DNA of 64,000 nucleotides from Makana argininalis_B (GTDB lineage Bacteria; Pseudomonadota; Gammaproteobacteria; Enterobacterales; Enterobacteriaceae): positions 212,619 through 276,618 of the forward strand of contig JBISJT010000001.1 in NCBI GenBank assembly GCA_044442785.1, given 5' to 3'. The first letter of the stretch is position 1. Each line of letters opens with the position of its first letter. Both the position numbers and the translations under genes were made by a program. Positions 54,387-64,000 of this stretch are shown here, in pieces. Under the pieces are notes generated by a model that saw only the letters and a list, made by a program, of their open reading frames with translations, made no database searches and was not told the origin of the DNA.

Positions 54387-56858
54387 TTAATCTGTAACTA
54401 AATTAATTAATTTACATGGAATATATATTATATTAATTATTTTTTTTTTTTTAATTAATTTTTTTATTTTATAATCTTTAAAAACCATATTATAAACAAT
54501 TTCCTTTTTAGATTTTTTAGGAATATTAATTTTACTACGAACTTTTCCATTAATTTGAATAAGTAATACAATATTTTTCTCTATTATTAAATTTTTATCT
54601 ATTATTGGCCACGAAGCATCATCAATATCTCCTTTACAACCAATATATTTCCATAATATAAAACATATATGAGGTGAAAAAGGATATAACATAATAATTA
54701 CATTAATTAATGTTTCTTGTAATAACATTCTATAATTATAATCATATTTAGAACATTTTATTTGTCTATTTATAATTTTCATGATATTTGATATAGCTGT
54801 ATTAAAAGATTGTTTTATATCAATATCATATGTAATTTTATTAATAGTTTTATAAATTTCTTTTCTACATTTTCTTTGTTCATTATCTAAAGTAGATAAA
54901 TCAATAATTTTTATTATTCCATTTTGAATATGTTGATATGTTATATGCCAAAGTTTTTTTAAAAACTTATGTATTCCCTTTAATTTAAAATTTTTCCATT
55001 CTAATGACATTTTAATTGGTGAAGAAAACATTATAAATAATCTTACAGTATCAGCACCATATTCTTTAATGATTTTACTTGGATCTATACCATTATTTTT
55101 AGATTTTGACATTTTACTTAAACCTGAATAAATTAAAGATCTTCCTTTTTTATCTAAATATTTTATTATTTTTCCGTTTTTATTTTTTTTTATTTTTACT
55201 TTTAACGGTGATATCCAATGTTTATTACCCTTAGAATCTAAATAATAATATGAATCTGATAAAACCATTCCTTGACATAATAGTTTTTTAACAGGTTCAT
55301 CTGTTTGCACAAGTCCAAAATCTTTTAATAATTTATGATAAAATCTAAGATATAGCAGATGCATATTTGCATGTTCTATACCACCAATATATTGATCTAT
55401 AGGTAACCAATAATTAGCAGATTTAATATTAATCATATTTTTTTTGTATTTATTACAAGTATATCTAATATAATACCATGAAGATTCCATAAATGTATCA
55501 AAAGTATCAGTTTCAAAAATAGCTGGAATTCCTTTATAATAAAATTTTAAATTTTTATAATTATCTTTATTTGTATATAAATTTTCTTTTATATTTTTTT
55601 TTTTTGAAAGTACTAATGGTAATTTATTTTTAGGCACAGTTATCATTTTTCCATTTTTAAGTTTAATAATTGGTATTGGCACACCCCAATATCTTTGCCT
55701 AGAAATACACCAATCTTTTAATTTAAATTTAATTTTAAAATTTCCTATTTTATATAAAACTAATAAATTTGATACTAAATTTAAATTTTTATTAAATTTA
55801 ATATTTTTTAATATTTGTTTCTTTATTTTAAAATAAATTTTATTAAAACCTATAATAGAACCATTATCATAATCGACTAATCTAAAATTAGTAGATAAAA
55901 TATGTATTTTTTTACCATTTAAGGGGTTAATAACATTTAAACCTGTTTTAACAAATTTTTTAATAAAATGAAATTTTTTTGAATTTGAAATATGATTTGA
56001 ATAAAAATATTTAATAACAGAAAAAAATAAATGATTATAAGATGCAACAAATTTAGAAATAACATTATTAAATGAAATAAAAATATATTTAGTTTCCATA
56101 AATCGATTTGGATAATTTGTATATATCTTAATTTTATTTTTTGAATTACTTATTATTAATTTTATTTCCATTAATTTTATTTTACCAATCCAATTTCTTT
56201 GCATATTTTTTACTTTTTTAGGCCATTCATGCAATTTTTTAATATCTGTATATAATCTATCTGCATATTTTGTTATTTTTATAAACCATTGTGACATTTC
56301 TTTTATTTCTATTAAACAATCACACCTCCAACAATGATTATTAATTACTTGTTCATTTGCTAATACTGTTTTATCTTTAGGACACCAATTCACTTCAATA
56401 TATTTTTTATAAACTAATTTTTTTTTATATAAGTTAATAAAAAATAATTGTTCCCATTTATAATATTCTGGACTAGAAGTATTAATTTCACGATCCCAAT
56501 CATATCCAAAACCTAATGATTTAAGTTGTTTTTTCATTAATAAAATATTTGAATAAGTCCAATCATATGGTGAAACATTATTTTTAATAGCAGCATTTTC
56601 TGCTGGTAAACCAAATGCATCCCAACCTATAGGTTGTAAAACATTTTTACCAATCATTCTATTATATCTAGATATAACATCACCAATAGTATAATTACGA
56701 ACATGACCCATATGTAAACTACCAGAAGGATAAGGAATCATAGAAATACAATAATATTTTTCTTTTTTAAAATTTTCAAAAGCTTTAAATGTATTATTTT
56801 TAATCCAATATTTTTGTACTTTTTTTTCTATATCTTTTGGTATATATATTTTTTTCAT
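54387..56858 (-). CDS. leuS: Leucyl-tRNA synthetase with eroded editing domain
   Basis: LeuS charges tRNA-Leu. The 823-residue product (E. coli 860) has the HIGH-type motif in PYPSGSLHMGHVRNYTIGDV, the second motif LSKMSKSKNNGIDPS, a zinc-like CPKDK...CWRCDC knot and a C-terminal tRNA-binding region. In the CP1 editing domain (residues ~220-390) the threonine-rich TTRPDT of E. coli reads TNYPNR, and the region of catalytic GHDQRD reads FNKIYF; the domain is also shortened. Synthesis should be normal, but hydrolysis of mischarged tRNA is probably lost. Confidence 0.95.
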   Translation of the reverse strand: MKKIYIPKDIEKKVQKYWIKNNTFKAFENFKKEKYYCISMIPYPSGSLHMGHVRNYTIGDVISRYNRMIGKNVLQPIGWDAFGLPAENAAIKNNVSPYDWTYSNILLMKKQLKSLGFGYDWDREINTSSPEYYKWEQLFFINLYKKKLVYKKYIEVNWCPKDKTVLANEQVINNHCWRCDCLIEIKEMSQWFIKITKYADRLYTDIKKLHEWPKKVKNMQRNWIGKIKLMEIKLIISNSKNKIKIYTNYPNRFMETKYIFISFNNVISKFVASYNHLFFSVIKYFYSNHISNSKKFHFIKKFVKTGLNVINPLNGKKIHILSTNFRLVDYDNGSIIGFNKIYFKIKKQILKNIKFNKNLNLVSNLLVLYKIGNFKIKFKLKDWCISRQRYWGVPIPIIKLKNGKMITVPKNKLPLVLSKKKNIKENLYTNKDNYKNLKFYYKGIPAIFETDTFDTFMESSWYYIRYTCNKYKKNMINIKSANYWLPIDQYIGGIEHANMHLLYLRFYHKLLKDFGLVQTDEPVKKLLCQGMVLSDSYYYLDSKGNKHWISPLKVKIKKNKNGKIIKYLDKKGRSLIYSGLSKMSKSKNNGIDPSKIIKEYGADTVRLFIMFSSPIKMSLEWKNFKLKGIHKFLKKLWHITYQHIQNGIIKIIDLSTLDNEQRKCRKEIYKTINKITYDIDIKQSFNTAISNIMKIINRQIKCSKYDYNYRMLLQETLINVIIMLYPFSPHICFILWKYIGCKGDIDDASWPIIDKNLIIEKNIVLLIQINGKVRSKINIPKKSKKEIVYNMVFKDYKIKKLIKKKKIINIIYIPCKLINLVTD

Positions 56859-56959
56859 GTAAAAAAAAATATTCCTTATTAATATATAATAATATTCATT
56901 TATTAAAAATGTTAAAAAATTAATTTTCCTAAAAAATATATATTATTATTTTATATATT

Positions 56960-58279
56960 TTATTTATTAAATTTAAAATTTTTATTATTTTTAATTTCTA
57001 ATACACCATTATAAATAGCTTTTTCGTGTAAATTTTCTTCAATTCTAATTAATTGATTATATTTAGCTACTCTATCAGTTCTACTTATTGAACCTGTTTT
57101 TATTTGTCCAGCTGATGTTCCTACAGATAAATCAGCAATAGTAGTATCTTCAGTTTCTCCAGATCTGTGAGAAATTATAGTAGCATAACCATTTTGTTTA
57201 GCTATTTTAATAGTATCTAAAGTTTCAGTTAATGATCCAATTTGATTTGCTTTTATAATAATAGCATTAACTATTTTTTTTTTTATTCCTTTTTTTAATA
57301 AATTCACATTTGTTGCAAATAAATCATCACCTACAAGTTGAATTTTTTTACCTAATTTTTTTGTTTGATATGAAAATCCCTTCCAATCTTTTTCATGTAA
57401 ACCATCTTCTATAGATACAATAGGAAATTTATTTATTAAATATTCTAAATAATGAGTAAATTCTTTATAATCATAAATTTTATTTTCATTTTTAAATTTA
57501 TATACATTGCTATTATAATCAAATAATTCTGATGCAGCACAATCTATAGCTATTGTCACTTCTTTACCTACTTTGTATCCTGAAATTTCTATAGATTCTT
57601 GAATTAATAAAAAAGCTTCTTCATTAGAAGATAAATTAGGAGAGAATCCTCCTTCATCACCTACCCCAGTATACATTTTTCTTTTTTTTAAAATATAATA
57701 TAAATTATGAAAGATCTCTGATCCTATACGTATAGCTTCCTTAATATTTTTAGCTTTAATTGGTTGAATCATAAATTCTTGTATATCTATATTATTATCT
57801 GAATGAACTCCTCCATTAATAATATTCATCATAGGTAAAGGAATAGTAAATTTTTTAGGAGTGTTGTTAAGATCCGCTATATGCTCATACAAAGGTATAT
57901 TTCTTGACATTGATGCAGATTTTGCCAATGCAAATGAAACTGCTAAAATAGCATTAGCTCCTAAATTCATTTTATTATCAGTACCATCTAATTCTATCAT
58001 TATTTTATCTAAATCAGATTGATATATTGCATTTTTTCCTATTAATAATGGAGCAATACATTTATTAATAGAATTTACTGCTTTTTTTACACCCCTTCCT
58101 AAAAAACGAGAATTATCCCCATCTCGAAGTTCTAATGCTTCTAAAGATCCTTTTGATGCCCCTGAAGGTGAAGAAGATATTCCAATAAATCCTCCTTTTA
58201 AATGCACTTCAGCTTCTACAGTAGGATTTCCACGAGAATCAATTATTTCACGTCCAATTATTTTTATAATTTTTGACAT
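56960..58279 (-). CDS. eno: Enolase
   Basis: Enolase makes phosphoenolpyruvate, the phosphate donor for the manXYZ system. The 439-residue product (E. coli 432) begins MSKIIKIIGREIIDSRGNPT, with GASKGSLEALELRD, GVGDEGGFSPNL, SIEDGLHEKDW, LVGDDLFATN and the catalytic-region SHRSGETEDTTIADL. The ATG at 58279 has AGGA 7 bases upstream; the TTG one codon before is not needed. In E. coli enolase also sits in the RNase E degradosome, but the scaffold of RNase E is missing here. pyrG, its usual neighbour, is absent. Confidence 0.98.
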   Translation of the reverse strand: MSKIIKIIGREIIDSRGNPTVEAEVHLKGGFIGISSSPSGASKGSLEALELRDGDNSRFLGRGVKKAVNSINKCIAPLLIGKNAIYQSDLDKIMIELDGTDNKMNLGANAILAVSFALAKSASMSRNIPLYEHIADLNNTPKKFTIPLPMMNIINGGVHSDNNIDIQEFMIQPIKAKNIKEAIRIGSEIFHNLYYILKKRKMYTGVGDEGGFSPNLSSNEEAFLLIQESIEISGYKVGKEVTIAIDCAASELFDYNSNVYKFKNENKIYDYKEFTHYLEYLINKFPIVSIEDGLHEKDWKGFSYQTKKLGKKIQLVGDDLFATNVNLLKKGIKKKIVNAIIIKANQIGSLTETLDTIKIAKQNGYATIISHRSGETEDTTIADLSVGTSAGQIKTGSISRTDRVAKYNQLIRIEENLHEKAIYNGVLEIKNNKNFKFNK

Positions 58280-58289
58280 CAATGTTCCT

Positions 58290-58346
58290 TTTAATTTAAA
58301 ATTAAATTAAAATTATTAAATAATTTTAATTTAATTTTAAATTAAA
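58290..58346. repeat. 57-bp AT palindrome in the eno leader
   Basis: Exact 28-base arms (58290-58317, 58319-58346) with a single central base. It ends 10 bases from the eno ATG, right against the eno ribosome-binding site, and lies in the divergent eno/sufA spacer. A hairpin at this place in the eno mRNA could hide or frame the ribosome-binding site. Confidence 0.6.
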
Positions 58347-58403
58347 TTTTATAAAATTACAAATTAATATTTAAATTTAATTAAATGATAAAAAAAATAA
58401 AGT

Positions 58404-58733
58404 ATGAAAAATAAAATTATTATTACCAACTCTGCTTCTAAACAAATTAATTTTTTATTAAAACAAGATTATTCTATGATTGGATTGCGTATTTTGATAA
58501 AAAAATCTGGATGTGCAGGATTTAAATATATATTAAAAAAAGTTAAAACAATAAAAACAAATGATCAAATGTATGAAAAAAAAGGCGCTAAAATATTTGT
58601 TTCATCAAAAATTTTATTTATGATAAATGGAACTAAAATAGATTATGTAAAAAAAAAAACAAAAGAAGAATTTATATTTAATAATCCTCAAGCAAATTAT
58701 TATTGTGGGTGCGGTAAAAGTTTTGGAATTTAA
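58404..58733 (+). CDS. sufA: Fe-S cluster A-type carrier SufA
   Basis: SufA takes Fe-S clusters from SufBC2D and passes them to target proteins. The 109-residue product (E. coli 122) keeps the three cluster ligands, Cys in KKSGCAGFKYIL and the CGC of NYYCGCGKSFGI. It starts the suf operon and is divergent from eno. The context, not the sequence alone, separates it from IscA. Confidence 0.93.
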   Translation: MKNKIIITNSASKQINFLLKQDYSMIGLRILIKKSGCAGFKYILKKVKTIKTNDQMYEKKGAKIFVSSKILFMINGTKIDYVKKKTKEEFIFNNPQANYYCGCGKSFGI

Positions 58734-58792
58734 TATAATTAATATTACTAATATTTTTATTTAAATTTTTTAAAATTAAAGGATAAAATGTA

Positions 58793-60244
58793 TTGAAAAA
58801 AAAAAGATCTTATAAAGAAGGTTTTTTTACTTTTGTAAAAATAAAAAAATTTCCAAATGGAATAAACAATAAAATAATAAATAAAATATCAAAAAAAAAA
58901 CATGAACCAAAATGGATGCTTAATTTTAGACTTAATGCATATAATTTTTGGAAAACAATGAAAGAACCTCATTGGATTAAAGGATATTATAAAAAAATAA
59001 AATATAATAATCTTAATTATTATATTGAACCATTAATTAATGTTAAAAATAAATTAAATTTTAAAAAAAATAAAAATAAAAAAAATAATAAATATTTTAA
59101 AAATTTTCTAACAAATGAAATAAAATATACTTTTGATAAACTTGGTGTTCCTATTAAAAATAAAAACAGTAAATTTGCAGTAGATGCTATTTTTGATTCA
59201 GTTTCAGTATATACTACATATAATAATAAATTAAAAAATAATGGTATTATTTTTTGTTCTTTTAGTAAAGCAATTAAAAAATATCCATTATTGGTTAAAA
59301 AATATTTAGGAACAGTTGTTCCATATTATGATAATTTTTTTTCTGCTTTAAACTCTGCTATTTATTCAGATGGAACATTTGTATATATACCTAAAAATAC
59401 AAAATGCCCTATAGAATTATCTACATATTTTAGAATTAATTCTGAAAAAACTGGACAATTTGAAAGAACAATAATAATAGCAGATGAAGGTAGTTATGTT
59501 AGTTATATTGAAGGATGCACTGCCCCCAATAGAGATAAAAATCAATTACATGCAGCTGTTGTGGAAGTAATTTTATTTAAAAATTCAGAAATAAAATATT
59601 CAACTGTACAAAATTGGTTTTCAGGAAATAAACCTAATACTGGAATTTTAAATTTTGTTACCAAAAGAGCAATATGTAAAGGTAAAAACTCAAAAATGTC
59701 TTGGATTCAATCTGAAACAGGATCATCAATAACATGGAAATATCCAAGTGTTATTTTACATGGAAATAATTCATCTGGTAATTTTTATTCTGTATCCATT
59801 ACTAATGGTTATCAACAAGCAGATACTGGAACTAAAATGATTCATATTGGTAAAAATACTACATCTAATATAATTTCAAAAGGAATCGCTTATGGAAAAA
59901 GCTCAAATACTTACCGTGGTTTGGTTAAAATTATGTCAAAAGCAACAAATTCTAAAAATTTTACCAGATGTGACTCTATGATTATAGGAAACAAGTGTGG
60001 TGTATATACATTTCCTTCTATTGAATCTAATAATAATAGTTCTGTGGTAGAACATGAAGCAAGAGCTTCAAGTATAGGTAATGATCAGTTATTTTACTGT
60101 AATCAAAGAGGAATTAATAATGATAATGCTATTTCAATAATAGCTAACGGATTTTGTAAAGAAATTTTTTCAGAACTTCCATTGGAATTTAACATAGAAG
60201 CAAAAAAAATATTGTCTATTAGTTTACAAAAAAGTGTTGGTTAG
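58793..60244 (+). CDS. sufB: Fe-S scaffold subunit SufB (TTG start)
   Basis: SufB is the main scaffold of the SufBC2D complex. The 483-residue product (E. coli 495) has YKEGFFTFVKI, KKHEPKWMLNFRLNAYNFW, AVDAIFDSVSVYTTY, ELSTYFRINSEKTGQFERTI, YIEGCTAPNRD and FCKEIFSELPLEFN. An in-frame stop lies at 58784, so translation must start at the TTG of 58793, with AAAGGA about 9 bases upstream. An out-of-frame ATG at 58788 gives only ATG-TAT-TGA. The start codon is followed by A10, another slippage-prone tract. Confidence 0.96.
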   Translation: MKKKRSYKEGFFTFVKIKKFPNGINNKIINKISKKKHEPKWMLNFRLNAYNFWKTMKEPHWIKGYYKKIKYNNLNYYIEPLINVKNKLNFKKNKNKKNNKYFKNFLTNEIKYTFDKLGVPIKNKNSKFAVDAIFDSVSVYTTYNNKLKNNGIIFCSFSKAIKKYPLLVKKYLGTVVPYYDNFFSALNSAIYSDGTFVYIPKNTKCPIELSTYFRINSEKTGQFERTIIIADEGSYVSYIEGCTAPNRDKNQLHAAVVEVILFKNSEIKYSTVQNWFSGNKPNTGILNFVTKRAICKGKNSKMSWIQSETGSSITWKYPSVILHGNNSSGNFYSVSITNGYQQADTGTKMIHIGKNTTSNIISKGIAYGKSSNTYRGLVKIMSKATNSKNFTRCDSMIIGNKCGVYTFPSIESNNNSSVVEHEARASSIGNDQLFYCNQRGINNDNAISIIANGFCKEIFSELPLEFNIEAKKILSISLQKSVG

Positions 60245-60288
60245 TAATTAAAAATAATAATTAAATTATAATTTAATTAAGGTAAAAA

Positions 60289-61029
60289 ATGTTATTAATA
60301 AAAAATTTAACAATAAAAATTAAAAAAAAGAAGATAATTAATAAATTAAATTTAAAAATAAAATCAGGAGAAGTTCATGCAATTATGGGTCCTAATGGAT
60401 CTGGAAAAAGTACATTATCATTAACATTAGCTGGAAAAAATAAAAATAATATTAATAATGGATCAATAATTTTTAAAAATAAAAATTTATTATTATTACA
60501 ACCTGAATACCGTGCATGTGAAGGATTATTTATATCTTTTCAATATCCTATTTTTATAAATGGAATTAGTAATAAATATTTTTTACAATTGGCTTTAAAT
60601 TCTATTCGTAAATACAGAAATAAAAATCCTATATGTATTTCTAAATTTAATTCTTTACTAAAAAAAAATATAGATTTAATACATTTCCCTGTAGATATAA
60701 TTAATAGATCATTAAATAAAGAATTTTCTGGAGGAGAAAAAAAAAAGAACGAAATATTACAAATGATTATGTTAAAACCGTACTTATGTATTTTAGATGA
60801 AATTGATTCAGGTTTGGATATTGATTCTTTAAAAACCATATCTAATTTAATAAATTCTTTTAGAAATTCTAAACGTTCATTAATAATTATTACTCATTAT
60901 CAAAGAATTTTTAAATATATAAAACCAGATTATGTTCATGTATTATACAACGGAAAAATAATAAGATATAGTAATTATTCTTTAGCAAAATATATTGAGG
61001 ATAATGGATATGGTTTTATTAAAAAATAA
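60289..61029 (+). CDS. sufC: Fe-S assembly ATPase SufC
   Basis: SufC is the ABC-type ATPase of SufBC2D. The 246-residue product (E. coli 248) has Walker A in IMGPNGSGKSTLSLTLAGK, the Q-loop FISFQYPIFI, the ABC signature FSGGEKKKNEILQM and Walker B LCILDEIDSGLDID with the switch His in IITHYQRI. The ribosome-binding site is AAGG. Its end overlaps sufD by 20 bases. Confidence 0.97.
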   Translation: MLLIKNLTIKIKKKKIINKLNLKIKSGEVHAIMGPNGSGKSTLSLTLAGKNKNNINNGSIIFKNKNLLLLQPEYRACEGLFISFQYPIFINGISNKYFLQLALNSIRKYRNKNPICISKFNSLLKKNIDLIHFPVDIINRSLNKEFSGGEKKKNEILQMIMLKPYLCILDEIDSGLDIDSLKTISNLINSFRNSKRSLIIITHYQRIFKYIKPDYVHVLYNGKIIRYSNYSLAKYIEDNGYGFIKK

Positions 61030-62287
61030 TATAAAATTAAATTTTATTAATCAAATTAATAAAATATTTGTTAAAAATATTAAAAAGTATTCTAATTATT
61101 CATTAGAACATTTTAAAATGGCAAAGAACATAGGTATTTTTGATAATGAAGAATATAAATATACTAATTTAGATTTAATTTTAAAAAATAAGTTTTATTT
61201 AGTTAAATCATTTAAAGAATGTAATTTATTAAATATTAAAGATATTCTAAATATAGAATCATGTAGAATAGTTTTTATAAATGGATTTTTATCCTACAAT
61301 TTAAGCAGTTTTAATCAAAATATATGGAAAATAAAAATAGAAACAGGTTTAAAAAGAAAAAAATTACCTTTACATATAAAATCAGATTTTTTTTTACATT
61401 TAATTGAAAGTCTATCAGAAGAAACTATTAAAATAACTTTAAAAAAAAATTTAAGTAATATTAAACCTTTATATTTATTACATATTAATTACGGTAATAA
61501 AAATTCAAAAATAGTTAATATGATTAATTACAGACATCATATTAATATTGAATCTTATTCAAAATGTAAATTAATTGAACACTTTATAAGTATAGGAAAA
61601 AAAAAATATTTTACAGGATCGCGTACTTCAATTAAATTAAATAAAATGTCATATATAAATTATATAAAAATATTTAATGAAAATAGTAATACATATCATG
61701 TATGTAATGATGATATTATTATTAATAAATATTCAAAAGTTAAAAGTAATATATTTGTATTAAAATCTGGATTTAATAGAAGTCAAATAAATGTTAACAT
61801 AAAAGGAAAAAGATCTAAGATTGATATTAAAAGTTTATCATTTGTTTCAAATTCAAATATTAATGAAATAATAACTTATATAGAAAATAAAAAACCTTGT
61901 TGTTCTATTAAACAATTACATAAATTAATAGTAAAGAATAAAAGTGTAGGTATATTTAATGGTTTGATAAAAATTTTTAAAAAAGCAATAAAATCTAAAA
62001 GTAAAATGATAAATAATAATCTATTATTAGATAATTTATCAAAAATATTTACACAACCAAATTTAGAAATAAATACTGATAATGTTAAATGTAAACATGG
62101 TGCAACTATTGGAAAAATTGATTTAAATCAATTATTTTATTTACAATCAAGAGGATTATCGTTTAAACAAGCTAAAAAAACTATAATTTTTGCATTTACT
62201 AATGAATTAATAAAAACAAATTCTAATAAAAAATTAAATAATATTTTATTATTAAAAATTAATAATATATTAATGGATATTATATAA
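61010..62287 (+). CDS. sufD: Fe-S scaffold partner SufD
   Basis: SufD pairs with SufB in the scaffold complex and is needed for iron entry. The 425-residue product (E. coli 423) matches in NYRHHINIESYSKCKLIEHF, KKYFTGSRTSIKLN, KQLHKLIVKNKSVGIFNGLI and DNVKCKHGATIGKIDLNQLF, ending with helix-rich sequence. Start choices are TTG 60995, ATG 61004 and ATG 61010; GAGG (60997-61000) is best spaced for 61010. The stop overlaps the sufS start (TAATG). Confidence 0.95.
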   Translation: MVLLKNNIKLNFINQINKIFVKNIKKYSNYSLEHFKMAKNIGIFDNEEYKYTNLDLILKNKFYLVKSFKECNLLNIKDILNIESCRIVFINGFLSYNLSSFNQNIWKIKIETGLKRKKLPLHIKSDFFLHLIESLSEETIKITLKKNLSNIKPLYLLHINYGNKNSKIVNMINYRHHINIESYSKCKLIEHFISIGKKKYFTGSRTSIKLNKMSYINYIKIFNENSNTYHVCNDDIIINKYSKVKSNIFVLKSGFNRSQINVNIKGKRSKIDIKSLSFVSNSNINEIITYIENKKPCCSIKQLHKLIVKNKSVGIFNGLIKIFKKAIKSKSKMINNNLLLDNLSKIFTQPNLEINTDNVKCKHGATIGKIDLNQLFYLQSRGLSFKQAKKTIIFAFTNELIKTNSNKKLNNILLLKINNILMDII

Positions 62288-63507
62288 TGAATTATCCTAT
62301 AGAAAAAATTAGATATAATTTTCCTATGCTTTTTAAAAAAATTAATAATAAAAAAATTACATATCTTGATAATGCATCAACATCACAAAAACCTAATTTA
62401 GTTATAAACTGTATAAATAAATATTTCAAATATTTTTATTCTTCTATAAATCGTAGTATTTACCAATTATCTAATTATTCTACTTATAAAATAGAATTAA
62501 TAAGAAAACAAATTTCTAAATTTATAAATTCTAAATTTGCTAATGAAATTATTTTTGTTAAAGGATCAACAGAAGGAATAAATCTTGTTGCTAATAGTTG
62601 GGTAAGAAATAATTTAGAATCAGGTGATAATATTTTAATTACTGAAATGGAACACCATTCTAATATTGTACCATGGCAAATAATTACTAAAGACAAAAAC
62701 ATAAATATTAAATATATTCCTTTATTACCTAATGGAAAACTTAATATATCTAAAATTTATTCTTTAATTGATGAAAAAACAAAATTTTTTTCTATAACAC
62801 AAGTATCTAATGTATTAGGTACTAGAAATAATATATCAAAAATAATTAAAAAAATACGATATTTTAAAAAAATTTTAATTTTAGTTGATGGTTCTCAAAA
62901 TATTATGCATCATAAAGTTGATGTACAAAGTTTAGATTGTGATTTTTATGTATTTTCGGGTCATAAAATGTATGGACCTTCTGGTATAGGTATTTTGTAT
63001 GTTAAAAAATCTATTTTAGAAAAAATGACACCATGGGAGGGTGGCGGATCAATGATTAAAAATGTTAATTTGACAAAAGGTAGTATTTTTTCTGAGATTC
63101 CATTTAGATTTGAAGCTGGATCTATTAATACTATAGGTATAATTGGTTTAAGTTCAGCTATTGATTATATTGAAAGTATAGGAATTAATAAAATTAGAAA
63201 TCATGAACATAATATAATTAAATATGCAATAAAATCATTAAAAATGATACCAGGTATAATTATTTATGGATTTAATATCAATAATAGTTTAATATCATTT
63301 AATTTAAAAAAACATAATTCATATGATGTAGGAATATTTCTTGATCAATATGGTGTTTCTATTAGAACTGGAAATCAATGTGCTATACCTTTAATGTCGT
63401 ATTTTAAAGTTAATGGTATGTGTCGTTTATCAATTGCTATGTATACAGATAAAAAAGATATAGATAACCTTATATTAGGTTTATATAGAATAAATAATAT
63501 TTTATAA
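62287..63507 (+). CDS. sufS: Cysteine desulfurase SufS
   Basis: SufS takes sulfur from cysteine with PLP. The 406-residue product equals E. coli. It shows STEGINLVANSW, the PLP-stacking His in EMEHHSNIVPWQ, SQVSNVLGT-like TQVSNVLGTRN, the PLP Lys in YVFSGHKMYGPSGIGILYV, and the sulfur-accepting Cys in RTGNQCAIPLMSYF. It couples to sufD by a one-base overlap and to sufE downstream. Confidence 0.97.
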   Translation: MNYPIEKIRYNFPMLFKKINNKKITYLDNASTSQKPNLVINCINKYFKYFYSSINRSIYQLSNYSTYKIELIRKQISKFINSKFANEIIFVKGSTEGINLVANSWVRNNLESGDNILITEMEHHSNIVPWQIITKDKNINIKYIPLLPNGKLNISKIYSLIDEKTKFFSITQVSNVLGTRNNISKIIKKIRYFKKILILVDGSQNIMHHKVDVQSLDCDFYVFSGHKMYGPSGIGILYVKKSILEKMTPWEGGGSMIKNVNLTKGSIFSEIPFRFEAGSINTIGIIGLSSAIDYIESIGINKIRNHEHNIIKYAIKSLKMIPGIIIYGFNINNSLISFNLKKHNSYDVGIFLDQYGVSIRTGNQCAIPLMSYFKVNGMCRLSIAMYTDKKDIDNLILGLYRINNIL

Positions 63508-63525
63508 TATATATAGGATATTAAA

Positions 63526-64000
<475 letters not shown>

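Overview
This window is a stretch of a very AT-rich, strongly reduced bacterial chromosome. Proteins are rich in Lys, Ile and Asn, non-tRNA spacers are almost pure A+T, and no mobile elements, phage genes or CRISPR arrays are visible. Nearly every gene is an ortholog of an Escherichia coli gene, and many local orders are E. coli orders with intervening genes removed. That pattern points to a long-term host-restricted Enterobacterales endosymbiont of an insect, of the Buchnera/Annandia/Wigglesworthia/Nardonella kind. I cannot name the species. The window ends inside a run of at least 45 A, which may be a contig end.

Layout. 1-6611: the end of the spc operon and the alpha operon (rpsH' to rplQ), complete and in E. 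coli order, meeting rpoH head-on. 7688-12246: rsmD, rsmH, a DUF721/DciA-like gene and secA. The ftsYEX genes (between rpoH and rsmD) and the whole dcw cell-wall/division cluster (between rsmH and secA) are missing from their ancestral positions. 12629-14853: argB and argH (arginine synthesis). 15086-18399: rho, trxA, gnd. 18582-20759: yggT, hemW, yggX. 20762-29471: recC, recB (one poly(A) frameshift) and a decaying recD. 29544-29803: a Leu-Gln-Met tRNA cluster. 30028-33140: ybgI, fldA, glnS. 33236-37217: the rpsU-dnaG-rpoD operon, then tsaD and dnaB. 40032-45953: tRNA-Asn with a perfect consensus promoter, a severely shortened RNase E gene, rluC, serS, trxB, infA, tsaB. 46107-48774: the mannose PTS manXYZ. 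48978-50843: nusB, hspQ, tgt. 51025-53219: acpP, fabG, fabD (poly(A) frameshift), rpmF. 53279-58279: holA, leuS (eroded editing site), eno. 58404-63957: the complete sufABCDSE Fe-S assembly operon.

How it works together. Most genes serve translation, transcription, replication and protein export. Metabolism is represented by sugar uptake (manXYZ), glycolysis (eno), the pentose phosphate path (gnd), fatty-acid synthesis (fabD, fabG, acpP), redox carriers (trxA, trxB, fldA), Fe-S assembly (suf) and two arginine genes that probably serve the host. Envelope and division genes are absent at every place where synteny predicts them.

The most notable signals are: (1) two essential-type genes, recB and fabD, each interrupted at a poly(A) tract and each restored by one extra A, suggesting transcriptional slippage or a shared homopolymer error; (2) a set of long perfect AT palindromes (up to 74 bp) in spacers, some next to start codons; (3) RNase E cut to the S1/RNase H/DNase I core; (4) LeuRS with a ruined editing pocket; (5) recD caught in mid-decay beside retained recB and recC; (6) a DciA-like helicase-loader candidate retained along with dnaB.
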